The notes under the pieces were generated by a model that had not been told where the DNA came from, ran no database searches, and saw only the letters and a list, made by a program, of their open reading frames with translations. From Limnohabitans sp. TEGF004 (GTDB taxonomy: Bacteria; Pseudomonadota; Gammaproteobacteria; Burkholderiales; Burkholderiaceae_C), in contig NZ_AP027056.1 in assembly GCF_027924965.1 (NCBI RefSeq), forward strand, positions 1,054,001-1,118,000: a DNA stretch of 64,000 nt, given 5' to 3'. Below, in pieces: positions 1 through 12,063 of the stretch (positions within the stretch are counted from its first letter, which is position 1; each line of letters begins with the position of its first letter). A program made the translations under genes and the position numbers.

Positions 1-398
1 GCATCCCACCAAGGCACATCGGTGTCGGTGAAGTTCAACAGCACGGCCCCTGTGCTAAGCCAAAGCAAGCTGCCCATCCAAGTCAAGGTGAAGCGCTGGT
101 GCGCAGGCATGCGTGTCACTGGCAACGGCGCACCTTCCACGCCGCGCAACCATACCGACCAGCCCCACAGGGCCAAGACGACGAACAGCACTTGCAGCAG
201 CGCATCGCCATACAGGCGCTGGCTCCAAAACAAAAAGAAATACAGCACCGAGCTGATGGCGGCCAAAGGCCAGCCCCAATGCCACTCGACGATGTTGCAC
301 ACAATCATCGCGAAGGCCAGCAGCACAGCGATGAGTTCAAGCCAAGAAGTGTCGAGGCCCCAGAGGGTGAATGCGATCGAGAAAAGGAGTTCGGTCAC
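1..398 (-). CDS. pnuC: PnuC-type nicotinamide riboside/NMN transporter, N-terminal part (runs off the window)
   Basis: Reading the minus strand from a GTG at 398-396 gives about 132 uninterrupted codons that leave the window at base 1. The protein is very hydrophobic and contains the PnuC hallmark EWHWGWPLAAISSVLYFF followed by YGDALLQVLF and WGW, which belong to the transmembrane bundle that facilitates uptake of vitamin B3 ribosides for NAD salvage. The GTG overlaps the ftsB stop as GTGA, so it is the natural start and the gene is co-transcribed with ftsB. The usual family length is about 190-240 residues, so roughly the last third is missing. I infer the exact substrate (riboside rather than mononucleotide) only from the family. 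Confidence 0.8.
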   Translation of the reverse strand, partial: MTELLFSIAFTLWGLDTSWLELIAVLLAFAMIVCNIVEWHWGWPLAAISSVLYFFLFWSQRLYGDALLQVLFVVLALWGWSVWLRGVEGAPLPVTRMPAHQRFTLTWMGSLLWLSTGAVLLNFTDTDVPWWD

Positions 399-667
399 TT
401 CGCGATTTGCACGAAGACTTCGTTCGGCTTGACCATGCCGATTTCAGAGCGGGCACGCTCTTCGACCATTTCCAGACCATCTTTGAGGTCGTGGAGTTCA
501 GCGCTCAGGCGGTCGTTGGCCAATTGCGCGGCAGCGTTTTGCTGCTTTTGGTCATTCAAGGTCTGACGTAGACGCATCACGTCAGGGATGCTGCCGCGAC
601 CAAACCACAGCTGGCCCTGCAGCACAAGCAGCAGGGCAATCAGCACGAGGTGGAGTGGTCGCAGCAT
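395..667 (-). CDS. ftsB: Cell division protein FtsB
   Basis: This 90-residue protein has the FtsB plan: one N-terminal membrane helix (about residues 4-20), then a coiled coil rich in Leu, Gln and Asn (about 28-68), then a short C-terminal segment ending near RSEIGMVKPNEVF. FtsB joins FtsL and FtsQ in the divisome and links septal peptidoglycan synthesis to the Z ring. It lies 24 bases downstream of eno on the same strand, the classical eno-ftsB arrangement, and its stop overlaps the GTG of pnuC. E. coli FtsB is slightly longer (about 103 residues). Confidence 0.93.
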   Translation of the reverse strand: MLRPLHLVLIALLLVLQGQLWFGRGSIPDVMRLRQTLNDQKQQNAAAQLANDRLSAELHDLKDGLEMVEERARSEIGMVKPNEVFVQIAK

Positions 668-691
668 GAATCAGACTCAGGAGACCAGCGA

Positions 692-1990
<1,299 letters not shown>

Positions 1991-2030
1991 TCAAGTTTTT
2001 AAAAAGAGTTTGTGACTGTGTGCAGTGCAC

Positions 2031-2888
2031 TCAGGCCTCAAAGTTGTTTTCTAAGAAGGGGTGTTTTTTGGTCACGGCATCGAGCTCGACCAAAGTTTCC
2101 AACAAAGCTTTCATCTTGTTCAGGGGCACAGCATTCGGTCCGTCAGACCAAGCCTCTGAAGGGCATGGATGTGTTTCCATGAACAGGCCAGCCACGCCAG
2201 CGGCTACGCCAGCGCGGGCCAACACGGGCACCATCTCGCGAGCGCCACCACTGACTGTGCCTTGACCGCCCGGCTTTTGCACCGAGTGGGTGACGTCAAA
2301 CACCACCGGCGCGCCAGATTTGCGCATCTCAGCCAAGCTGGTCATGTCGGCTACGAGGTTGTTGTAGCCAAAGCTCACGCCACGTTCGCAGGCCAAGAAG
2401 TTGTCTTCGGGCAAGCCAGCTTCGCGAGCGGCGTCGCGGGCTTTGTCGATGACGTTTTTCATGTCCCAAGGAGCCAAGAACTGGCCCTTCTTGATGTTCA
2501 CCGGTTTGCCCGATTGCGCCACGGCACGGATGAAGTCGGTTTGGCGGCACAAGAAAGCTGGGGTTTGCAACACGTCGACCACGCTGGCCACTGTTTTGAC
2601 CTGCGACTCGTCATGCACATCGGTCAGGATGGGCAGGTGCAGTTGTCGGCGCACTTCGTCGAGGATCTTCAAGCCCGCATCCATGCCCACACCGCGCTTG
2701 GTATTGCCAGACGAGCGGTTGGCTTTGTCGAACGAACCTTTGTAGATCAAAGGAATACCGAGACTCGAGCAGATTTCTTTGAGCTGGCCTGCCACGTCGA
2801 TGGACATTTCTAAACCTTCGATCGAGCAAGTGCCTGCGATCAAAAAGAAAGGCTTGTCGAGGCCGACGTCAAATCCGCAAAGTTTCAT
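2031..2888 (-). CDS. kdsA: 2-dehydro-3-deoxyphosphooctonate aldolase (KDO-8-phosphate synthase)
   Basis: This 285-residue protein matches KdsA in length and motifs: [11 protein letters not shown] near the N-terminus, [13 protein letters not shown] (substrate binding), the [12 protein letters not shown] strand, [11 protein letters not shown], and [14 protein letters not shown] towards the C-terminus. It condenses phosphoenolpyruvate with arabinose-5-phosphate to make KDO-8-phosphate for lipopolysaccharide inner core, so the cell is Gram-negative with KDO-containing LPS. It begins 22 bases downstream of pyrG and precedes eno, a conserved proteobacterial gene order. Confidence 0.97.
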   Translation of the reverse strand: MKLCGFDVGLDKPFFLIAGTCSIEGLEMSIDVAGQLKEICSSLGIPLIYKGSFDKANRSSGNTKRGVGMDAGLKILDEVRRQLHLPILTDVHDESQVKTVASVVDVLQTPAFLCRQTDFIRAVAQSGKPVNIKKGQFLAPWDMKNVIDKARDAAREAGLPEDNFLACERGVSFGYNNLVADMTSLAEMRKSGAPVVFDVTHSVQKPGGQGTVSGGAREMVPVLARAGVAAGVAGLFMETHPCPSEAWSDGPNAVPLNKMKALLETLVELDAVTKKHPFLENNFEA

Positions 2889-2910
2889 AGCGTGTCCTGT
2901 GTTCTAAAAA

Positions 2911-5844
<2,934 letters not shown>

Positions 5845-5929
5845 TATCAGCTGCCCGATTCAACCTCGTGCGTGCTGGCAAGATTCACATTTAAATTTGC
5901 AATATCCATTTATTTCATCTGATCAAACA

Positions 5930-6379
5930 ATGAAACTCGACGTCAAAATTCTCGATACCCGCATGGCCGAACAACTGCCGCAATACGCCACGCCTGGCAG
6001 CGCTGGCCTTGATTTGCGCGCATGTTTGGATGCGCCCATCACACTAGAGCCCAACGCTTGGCAATTGGTGCCCACGGGCATTGCCATCCACTTGGCTGAC
6101 CCCGCGTATGCCGCGCTCATCTTGCCGCGCTCGGGTTTGGGTCATAAACACGGCATCGTGTTGGGCAACCTCGTCGGTCTGATTGACAGCGACTACCAAG
6201 GTCAACTCATGGTCAGCGCTTGGAACCGCAGCGATGTGGCGTTCACGCTCGAGCCCATGGAGCGCTTGGCTCAGTTGGTCATCGTGCCCGTGGTGCAAGC
6301 CCAGTTCAATGTGGTGAATGAATTTGCCGCGCCGACTGAGCGCGGTGAGGGCGGTTACGGTTCGACCGGTAAGAAATAA
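5930..6379 (+). CDS. dut: dUTP diphosphatase (dUTPase)
   Basis: The 149-residue protein starts at MKLDVKILD and contains the five conserved motifs of trimeric dUTPase: [30 protein letters not shown] (catalytic Asp region), [10 protein letters not shown] and the C-terminal P-loop-like [12 protein letters not shown]. It hydrolyses dUTP to dUMP, keeping uracil out of DNA and supplying dUMP for thymidylate synthesis. The coaBC-dut order is widespread in proteobacteria. An upstream in-frame ATG at 5897 would add an unconserved 11-residue leader, so the start at 5930 is preferred. Confidence 0.97.
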   Translation: MKLDVKILDTRMAEQLPQYATPGSAGLDLRACLDAPITLEPNAWQLVPTGIAIHLADPAYAALILPRSGLGHKHGIVLGNLVGLIDSDYQGQLMVSAWNRSDVAFTLEPMERLAQLVIVPVVQAQFNVVNEFAAPTERGEGGYGSTGKK

Positions 6380-6380
6380 A

Positions 6381-6905
6381 TCAGTGCAGCAAATCGTTGC
6401 CCGGCGCTTGGGCTTCGATCTTGAAAAAGCCTGTACCCAAAGTGCCGCGTTCTTGTTCTTCCTGCGTGGCTTCGCGCACCGATTGCACATCGAGGTGAAT
6501 GCGAATCGCAATGCCGGCCAGCGGATGGTTGCCATCTAACACCACATGCTCGGGGTAGAGCTCGGTCACGGTGTAGAGCAAGTCTTGTGGTGCGTCGGGG
6601 TTGCAGCCAGCGGGCAGGGCGTGACCCTCAACCGTGTGGCCTTCTTCTAGCTCCTTTGGGAAAAGCGAGCGGGCTTCTAAAAACACCAAGTTTTCGTCGT
6701 AGTCTCCAAAGGCTTCTTCGGGTTCGAGTTGCAAGTCGATGTGGTCGCCCACGCTGTGGCCTTGCAGCGCTTCTTCGATCTTGGCCAGCAAGTCATCGCC
6801 GCCCACCAAGAATTCAACAGGGCTGTCCAATTCGTCCAGCACCTCGCCCAAAGTGTCTTTCAAGGTCCAAGTTAAGCCGACCACGCAGTGTTGTGTAATT
6901 TCCAT
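6381..6905 (-). CDS. FKBP-type peptidyl-prolyl isomerase, SlyD-like
   Basis: The 174-residue protein begins MEITQHCVVGLTWTL and follows the SlyD plan: an FKBP half interrupted by an insert-in-flap chaperone domain. Visible landmarks are DSPVEFLVG, LLAKIEEALQGHSVGD and the SlyD signature EEAFGDYDENLV. SlyD proteins speed proline isomerisation and hold unfolded chains in the cytoplasm. The metal-binding His/Cys-rich tail of E. coli SlyD is absent; the C-terminus ends NDLLH. Its 3' end faces dut tail to tail with 1 base between them. The start lies 19 bases from the divergent roxA-like gene, so the promoters must overlap coding sequence. Confidence 0.88.
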   Translation of the reverse strand: MEITQHCVVGLTWTLKDTLGEVLDELDSPVEFLVGGDDLLAKIEEALQGHSVGDHIDLQLEPEEAFGDYDENLVFLEARSLFPKELEEGHTVEGHALPAGCNPDAPQDLLYTVTELYPEHVVLDGNHPLAGIAIRIHLDVQSVREATQEEQERGTLGTGFFKIEAQAPGNDLLH

Positions 6906-6924
6906 AGGGCAAAATTGTCGCACG

Positions 6925-8055
6925 ATGCATGTGAATAAACCCCTGACCCTGCTCGGCGGCATCAGTCCCGCCGAATTTATGAACACCTATTGGCAGCGCA
7001 AGCCACTGTTGGTGCGCCAAGCCATCCCTGAATTTAAAGCCTTGCTCAGCCGTCCTGAGCTGTTTGATTTGGCCGAACAAAACGAGGTCGAATCTCGTTT
7101 GGTGATGGGGGCGAACGGCGGCAAACGCGACTGGCAAATGCAGCGCGGCCCGTTCAAACGCCGAGCCATCCCTAAGCTGACTGAGCGCGACTGGACCTTG
7201 TTGGTGCAAGGTGTGGATTTGCACGACGACCGTGTGGCCGCCTTGATGCAGCAATTTCGTTTCATCCCAGATGCCCGTTTGGACGATGTGATGATCAGCT
7301 ACGCCACCGAAGGCGGTGGCGTGGGCCCGCACTTTGACAGCTACGACGTGTTTTTGTTGCAAGCCCACGGCCAACGCCGTTGGCGCATTGGCCGACAAAA
7401 AGATTTGTCGCTCGTGCCCGACATGCCGTTGAAGATTTTGGCTAATTTCAAGCCAGAGCACGACTGGGTGCTCAACCCTGGTGACATGTTGTACTTGCCA
7501 CCGCGCTATGCCCACGATGGCGTTGCACAAGGCGAGTGCATGACCTATTCGGTGGGCTTTCGCGTGCCCCAAACTGGCGATTTGGCTCGCGAGTTGTTGG
7601 TGCGTTTGAGCGAAGGTGCCGAAGAGGCTGCAGGTGATGACTTGTACAAAGACGCCACTCAACTTGCTGTGTCAAAGCCAGCGGCGATGCCCGACGGTTT
7701 GGCTGATTTTGCCAAATCAGCACTTCAAAAAGCGTTAAAAGATCCCAAAGCTCTGCAACGTGCTTTGGGTGAGTATTTGACGGAACCCAAAGCCAGTGTG
7801 TGGTTTGAAATAGGCGATGTGCCAGATCAGCTCACTTCAGTGCGTTTAGATCGACGAAGCAAGATGATGTACGACGCGCACCATATTTTCTTGAATGGTG
7901 AAAGTTGGCGTGCTGCGGGTAAGGATGCTGCACTGATGCGTCAACTTGCAGATACACGTTCTTTGTCTCAATCTGATTTGGTTAAAGCGAGTATGGAAGC
8001 ATTAAACCTTCTGCTCGAGTGGTGTGACGACGGCTGGCTCCACGCCGGTGCCTAA
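6925..8055 (+). CDS. roxA: JmjC/cupin ribosomal oxygenase (50S L16 arginine hydroxylase, RoxA/YcfD type)
   Basis: The 376-residue protein opens with PLTLLGGISPAEFMNTYWQR and has a JmjC-type double-stranded beta helix with the iron triad in VGPHFDSYDVF (His-x-Asp) and PPRYAHDGVA (distal His), plus the HGQRRWRIG motif typical of YcfD. These Fe(II)/2-oxoglutarate oxygenases hydroxylate an arginine of ribosomal protein L16. The C-terminal half (about 225-376) matches the dimerisation and winged-helix part. The start ATG at 6925 lies only 19 bases from the divergent SlyD-like gene. The family is clear; the exact substrate is inferred from it. Confidence 0.88.
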   Translation: MHVNKPLTLLGGISPAEFMNTYWQRKPLLVRQAIPEFKALLSRPELFDLAEQNEVESRLVMGANGGKRDWQMQRGPFKRRAIPKLTERDWTLLVQGVDLHDDRVAALMQQFRFIPDARLDDVMISYATEGGGVGPHFDSYDVFLLQAHGQRRWRIGRQKDLSLVPDMPLKILANFKPEHDWVLNPGDMLYLPPRYAHDGVAQGECMTYSVGFRVPQTGDLARELLVRLSEGAEEAAGDDLYKDATQLAVSKPAAMPDGLADFAKSALQKALKDPKALQRALGEYLTEPKASVWFEIGDVPDQLTSVRLDRRSKMMYDAHHIFLNGESWRAAGKDAALMRQLADTRSLSQSDLVKASMEALNLLLEWCDDGWLHAGA

Positions 8056-8089
8056 ATATTCAGACCTTGACGTCTGGCTGACAAGTTGC

Positions 8090-8119
8090 TTGAAATGCGT
8101 ATAGGAATTACCCTATAAT
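8090..8119 (+). promoter_or_regulatory. Sigma-70-type promoter of the small lipoprotein gene
   Basis: TTGAAA (8090-8095) and a perfect TATAAT (8114-8119) are separated by 18 bases. Transcription would start near 8126 and give a leader of about 90 bases before the ATG at 8219. It is one of the best matches to the housekeeping consensus in the window. Confidence 0.6.
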
Positions 8120-8218
8120 TTGACCCTAAGTTGAGAGGCTCGAGCCCTTCTGCTTGGTTGTGGTGCAAGCCACAGCAATTTCCGGAAATTGTTTTCATCC
8201 CCTTTAAGGAATATCAAA

Positions 8219-8395
8219 ATGAACAAGTCAATCCTGTTGGCATCTTTGTTGGCTGCTGCCGCTCTCGTCGCTTGCGGCAAAAAAGAAGCTCCTGCTGTTG
8301 AAGCCGCTCCTGCTGCCGCTTCTGCTGCTGTTGAAGCCGCTTCTGCTGTGGCTTCTGAAGCCGCTGCCCCAGCTTCTGACGCTGCCAGCAAGTAA
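8219..8395 (+). CDS. Small alanine-rich lipoprotein of unknown function
   Basis: This 58-residue protein has a lipoprotein signal peptide (MNKSILLASLLAAAALVACG) with a lipobox ending in Cys19, followed by KKE and a low-complexity tail made of Ala, Ser, Glu, Val and Pro (repeated EAA/SAA units). It should be lipidated at Cys19 after signal peptidase II cleavage and anchored in the envelope. The Shine-Dalgarno AAGGA lies 8 bases before the ATG. It is a single-gene unit with its own strong-looking promoter and a perfect terminator, which suggests abundant expression. I do not recognise a named family; similar small Ala-rich lipoproteins exist in Burkholderiales without known function. Confidence 0.75.
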   Translation: MNKSILLASLLAAAALVACGKKEAPAVEAAPAAASAAVEAASAVASEAAAPASDAASK

Positions 8396-8415
8396 TCAGT
8401 TTTCGGACTGAATTC

Positions 8416-8441
8416 AAAAGCCACCCTCGGGTGGCTTTTTT
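8416..8441 (+). terminator. Rho-independent terminator after the small lipoprotein gene
   Basis: Stem GCCACC/GGTGGC (8420-8425 with 8430-8435), loop CTCG, followed by a run of six T. An A-run precedes the stem, so it can also act on the opposite strand for leftward readthrough. Confidence 0.85.
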
Positions 8442-8462
8442 CATGGGCGCATCGCAAATGGC

Positions 8463-9248
8463 TTAGACCTGCACCCAGGCCGACCCCGTGATCGGATCGG
8501 CCACGGCAATGTCTAACGGCGCGCATTGCATGGCCTTGCTCAGGCTGGCGCGTGCCAGTTCTGGGGTGTTGTTGCGTTCGCTCAAGTGGGCGGCCAGCAC
8601 AAAGTTCAGATCTTTGTGTTTCACGCGGGCCAACAGTTCGGCTGCTGCGTGGTTTGCTAAATGCCCCCATGGGCCTGCCACGCGTTGCTTTAAGAAGCTG
8701 GGGTAGCTGGAAGCTTGCAGCATCTCGGGGTCGTGGTTGGCTTCAAGCAGCAGGGCGTGACAGCTTTGCAAAGACGACACCATATGAGCCGATGGATGGC
8801 CTAGGTCGGTGGCGAGACCCAAGTGGCGGTTGCCGTCGCTGCAGCGCAGCTGCAAGGGCTCTCGGGCATCGTGCGGCACAGTGAACGGCAGGGCTTGCAA
8901 AGCACCTATTTCGATCGTGTTACCGTCTCGTGCTAGATTCAATAAGCGCTGGTGTGGCAACCACGCATCGTCACACACAGCCAGCCACGTGCCTTGGCTC
9001 ATCCACAGCGGTGTTGAATAGCGTTTGATAAAGCTGCGTGCGCAGCCAATGTGATCGCCGTGCTCGTGTGTGATGAAGATGGCGTCGAGGTCTTCAGCGC
9101 AAGTGCCGGCTTCGATCAAGCGGGCTTCAAGATCGCGCAGGCGAATGCCGCAGTCGATGAGTAAACGGGTCGTATGCACGCCGCTTTGGGCTTCAACCAA
9201 AGTGGCATTGCCCGAGCTGCCGCTGCCCAGGCTTTTAAAGCGCAACAT
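8463..9248 (-). CDS. MBL-fold metallohydrolase (YycJ/WalJ-like)
   Basis: The 261-residue protein starts MLRFKSLGSGSSGNATLVE, the usual opening of the YycJ/WalJ branch of the metallo-beta-lactamase fold, and carries the metal-binding motif THEHGDHIG. Further histidines (VPHDA, NHDPE, AAHLSE) complete the two-metal site. Members are 5'-3' exonuclease-like or otherwise uncharacterised hydrolases; the precise substrate is unknown. It lies 24 bases downstream of bamC in the leftward dapA-bamC-MBL run, an arrangement common in betaproteobacteria, so co-transcription with the Bam lipoprotein is likely. Confidence 0.85.
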   Translation of the reverse strand: MLRFKSLGSGSSGNATLVEAQSGVHTTRLLIDCGIRLRDLEARLIEAGTCAEDLDAIFITHEHGDHIGCARSFIKRYSTPLWMSQGTWLAVCDDAWLPHQRLLNLARDGNTIEIGALQALPFTVPHDAREPLQLRCSDGNRHLGLATDLGHPSAHMVSSLQSCHALLLEANHDPEMLQASSYPSFLKQRVAGPWGHLANHAAAELLARVKHKDLNFVLAAHLSERNNTPELARASLSKAMQCAPLDIAVADPITGSAWVQV

Positions 9249-9272
9249 GGCGCAAGCTCAGACCGCGCTGAA

Positions 9273-10370
9273 TCAGCGCAGGTCGTCAGCCACCAGCTTC
9301 AAGATGCGCTGAGCGACGGGGCTGTTTTCAGCTTTGCCTGCAGCGTTTTGAACGGTGACTTCTGTCACGCTGTCGGTTTTACGTACAGCAATACGGTACT
9401 TGACAGGGCCTGTGTCAGCGGTGGAGCTGCTGAACATCTTGCTGAAGAAACCTTTTTCTTCTTTCGTCGTATCAACATAGCGCACAAAGTAAACGCCTTG
9501 TGCACGGTCACGGTCTTCAACCGTAAAGCCTGTGCGGTCTAAGGCCAAGCCCACACGGCGCCAAGCGACATCAAATGAGTCTGGAATATTCAATGTTGCC
9601 GCATCACCTTTGGTGGTCAAGCTGGTTTTGCTGTGTGCGACTTGAGCCGTTGCTGTGCTGGCTTTGGCTTGCTCTGCTGAAACGCCGAGTTTGACCATCA
9701 AACGGCTTAAAAATTCAGCTTCTAATTCTGGATCGCTTGGACGTGGAACCCAAATCGTGCCTGACTTGGTTTGATCTTTGTATTCTTCGCTCATGCCGCG
9801 GTGGGTCACGAAGATATCTACGCCGCCTGTGCTGTTGCGTTCAATGCGTGTGCGGAACTTATCGCGTTCGCCAGACGAATACAGGCCATCGAGTACTTTG
9901 CCTAAATTGCGACGGATGAAGTCTTGCGGAATCTTGGCACGGTTTTCAGCCCATTCAGTTTCGAGCAAACCCAGTTGTTGTTGCTCGATCACGTATTCAA
10001 AGCCATTTTCTTTCCAGAAGCCTTGAACAATCGGCCACACCACGTCGGCTGTACGGTTGACAACCAACCAACGTTGTTTACCGTCGCGTTCAATGCGCAC
10101 ATCGTTGACTTGTTTGGCAGCAGTTGTGGCCACTGTTTGCACAGGGCGAACGCCCATGCTGCTGGCAGTGACTGCACCGCCAGGCACGGCGTAACGTGTG
10201 TCACGTGTGAGTTGAGTCAGGTCGGGTGGAATGTCGAGCGGTACCACCTTGGTGCCACCTTCAGTTTTGTAATTGACTTTGTCGCCGTCCATGATGGAGC
10301 CACAGCCGCTGAGCAAAACCAAGAGGGTTAGCGCAAGCGTTGCACGATTTGAAGCAAAAGAAATGTTCAC
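9273..10370 (-). CDS. bamC: Outer membrane protein assembly factor BamC
   Basis: From the GTG at 10370 the protein has 365 residues and begins with a lipoprotein signal peptide whose lipobox is LLVLLSGCGS. A natively extended segment follows (KTEGGTKVVPLDIPPDLTQL, the BamD-binding lasso of BamC), then two helix-grip domains, with GFWKENGFEYVIEQQQLGLLET in the first. BamC is an accessory lipoprotein of the Bam complex that inserts beta-barrel proteins into the outer membrane. AAAAGG lies about 9 bases before the GTG; a longer reading with upstream starts would run into dapA. It sits directly after dapA, as in E. coli (dapA-nlpB). Confidence 0.9.
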   Translation of the reverse strand: MNISFASNRATLALTLLVLLSGCGSIMDGDKVNYKTEGGTKVVPLDIPPDLTQLTRDTRYAVPGGAVTASSMGVRPVQTVATTAAKQVNDVRIERDGKQRWLVVNRTADVVWPIVQGFWKENGFEYVIEQQQLGLLETEWAENRAKIPQDFIRRNLGKVLDGLYSSGERDKFRTRIERNSTGGVDIFVTHRGMSEEYKDQTKSGTIWVPRPSDPELEAEFLSRLMVKLGVSAEQAKASTATAQVAHSKTSLTTKGDAATLNIPDSFDVAWRRVGLALDRTGFTVEDRDRAQGVYFVRYVDTTKEEKGFFSKMFSSSTADTGPVKYRIAVRKTDSVTEVTVQNAAGKAENSPVAQRILKLVADDLR

Positions 10371-10390
10371 AGCCAAGGCCTTTTTAACAA

Positions 10391-11284
10391 TCAGATCAAA
10401 CCAGCGGCGCGTAAGGCGCCTTCCACCACAGGCTCGTTGGCCTTGGTGAGTTCGGTCATGGGCAAGCGCAGCGTTGGGCCGGCAAGGCCCATGCGGTGCA
10501 TGGCCCACTTCACGGGGATGGGGTTGGCTTCCACAAACAGCTGTTTGTGAACGGGCATCAATTTGAATTGGATTTCCATGGCGCGTTTGACGTCACCAGC
10601 GATGGCAGCCACGCACAGCTCGTGCATCAAGCGTGGGGCCACGTTGGCGGTCACGCTGATGTTGCCTTGGCCGCCGCACAGCATCAACGCCACAGCGGTG
10701 GGGTCGTCGCCTGAATAGACGGCAAAGCCTTTGGGCACATCGCGAATCAGCCACTCGGCGCGTTCGATGTTGCCTGTGGCTTCTTTGATGCCCACGATGC
10801 CTTGCACTTGGGCCAAACGCAGCACGGTGTCGTGCGCCATATCGGCCACTGAGCGGCCGGGCACGTTGTACAAAATCACGGGCAAGTCCACCGCTTCGGC
10901 GATGGCCTTGAAGTGCAGGTATTGGCCTTCTTGCGTGGGCTTGTTGTAGTAGGGCACCACTTGCAGTTGGCAATGTGCGCCAACTTTCTTGGCGAACTTA
11001 GCCAGCTCGATCGCTTCAGCTGTCGAGTTCGCGCCGCAACCCGCCATGATGGGCACATGACGTTCGGTGTGTTTGGCCGCTTGTTCGACCGACACGCGGA
11101 TGATTTCGCAATGTTCTTCCACGTTGACGGTGGGTGACTCGCCGGTGGTGCCCACGACGCCGATGCAATCGGTGCCCTCGGCAATGTGCCAATCAATCAG
11201 TTTGCGCAGAGTAGGGTAGTCGACGCTGCCGTCTGTGTGCATGGGGGTGGTCAAAGCCACGATGCTGCCGGTAATGGGTGTCAT
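10391..11284 (-). CDS. dapA: 4-hydroxy-tetrahydrodipicolinate synthase
   Basis: From ATG at 11284 the protein has 297 residues and begins [15 protein letters not shown], as DapA proteins do. [13 protein letters not shown] (Thr-Thr pair of the active site), [19 protein letters not shown] (catalytic Tyr) and IVGIKEATG (Schiff-base Lys) are all present. It condenses pyruvate with aspartate semialdehyde, the first step committed to diaminopimelate and lysine. A TTG six codons upstream (11302) is possible but has no better ribosome-binding site. bamC follows after 20 bases. Confidence 0.96.
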   Translation of the reverse strand: MTPITGSIVALTTPMHTDGSVDYPTLRKLIDWHIAEGTDCIGVVGTTGESPTVNVEEHCEIIRVSVEQAAKHTERHVPIMAGCGANSTAEAIELAKFAKKVGAHCQLQVVPYYNKPTQEGQYLHFKAIAEAVDLPVILYNVPGRSVADMAHDTVLRLAQVQGIVGIKEATGNIERAEWLIRDVPKGFAVYSGDDPTAVALMLCGGQGNISVTANVAPRLMHELCVAAIAGDVKRAMEIQFKLMPVHKQLFVEANPIPVKWAMHRMGLAGPTLRLPMTELTKANEPVVEGALRAAGLI

Positions 11285-11339
11285 GTCCGCGAGTTCGGTC
11301 AAGGAAAAACGTTCATTCTAGCGATTGCCAGTGACGTTT

Positions 11340-11897
11340 TTAGTGAGAAAGTGGGTAACGAACGGGTGTTTGTGCGCTGCTGGTCTCACGCACCGCCACG
11401 ATGCGTTGCACAAAGCGCTCGGGCTGAGACAAAAAGCCTTCTTCAAACGCCACCACGCGTAAGTCTTTGCACACGGCCAGCAGTTCGGCAGGGTGCAGCA
11501 AAAAGTCTGGGCGCGAAGGTTTACCCACGGTTTCGTTGCCTGCAGAAAAGGTTTCGTAAATCAGCACGCCATTGGGCGCGAGGCTGGCCAAGATGTGCGG
11601 CCAAAGAGGGCGCCACAGGTAGTTGGTCACGACCACGCCACCAAAAGTTCGGCCTTGCAGCGGCCAAGGCCCGTTTTCAATATCTGCACAAATGGCTTCG
11701 CCCAAGGCGCTGACGGCGGCAATGGCGTCTGGGTTGCGGTCCACCCCTGTGGCGGGGTAACCAAGATCCGCAAAGTGGCGCATGTGACGGCCGTGTCCGC
11801 AGGCCAAGTCCAGCACATGGCAGCCCGCAGGCAATAGGTGCGCCCAACGGGCCACCCAACTCGATGTGGGCTCTTGCCCATGAAGCACAGTACTCAT
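11340..11897 (-). CDS. Class I SAM-dependent methyltransferase (TehB-like)
   Basis: This 185-residue protein has a Rossmann-type SAM-binding core: motif I VLDLACGHGRHMRHF (residues about 28-42), the acidic residue ending strand 2 in ATGVDRN, and a later VVVTNYLWRPLWP segment. It resembles the small TehB/UbiE-like methyltransferases; the substrate cannot be read from the sequence. It starts one base after the stop of the 48-residue membrane protein gene and belongs to a leftward run with that gene and an MFS transporter. Confidence 0.8.
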   Translation of the reverse strand: MSTVLHGQEPTSSWVARWAHLLPAGCHVLDLACGHGRHMRHFADLGYPATGVDRNPDAIAAVSALGEAICADIENGPWPLQGRTFGGVVVTNYLWRPLWPHILASLAPNGVLIYETFSAGNETVGKPSRPDFLLHPAELLAVCKDLRVVAFEEGFLSQPERFVQRIVAVRETSSAQTPVRYPLSH

Positions 11898-11898
11898 C

Positions 11899-12045
11899 TC
11901 AGAAGCATCCCCAGACTTGGTCGGCCAAGGTCAGCAAGAACTCAGGCCGTAAATACATAGACAAAACCGCCAACAAAATGGCCACGCACACCAAGCCAAT
12001 CGCAACTTTGCGAATCAAGGTGGTGCTGATCAGGCGGCGCATCAT
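11899..12045 (-). CDS. 48-residue single-pass membrane protein, unknown
   Basis: On the minus strand ATGATG at 12045-12040 opens a 48-codon frame ending in TGA one base before the methyltransferase ATG. It encodes MMRRLISTTLIRKVAIGLV followed by more hydrophobic residues (CVAILLAVLSMYL) and a short tail RPEFLLTLADQVWGCF. The shape is a basic N-terminus, one membrane helix (about residues 14-32) and a short amphipathic tail. The tight packing between two genes of the same strand, with only 18 bases to the MFS stop and 1 base to the next ATG, supports it being real. Function unknown. Confidence 0.6.
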   Translation of the reverse strand: MMRRLISTTLIRKVAIGLVCVAILLAVLSMYLRPEFLLTLADQVWGCF

Positions 12046-12063
12046 GGCTTGGATTTTGGATGG

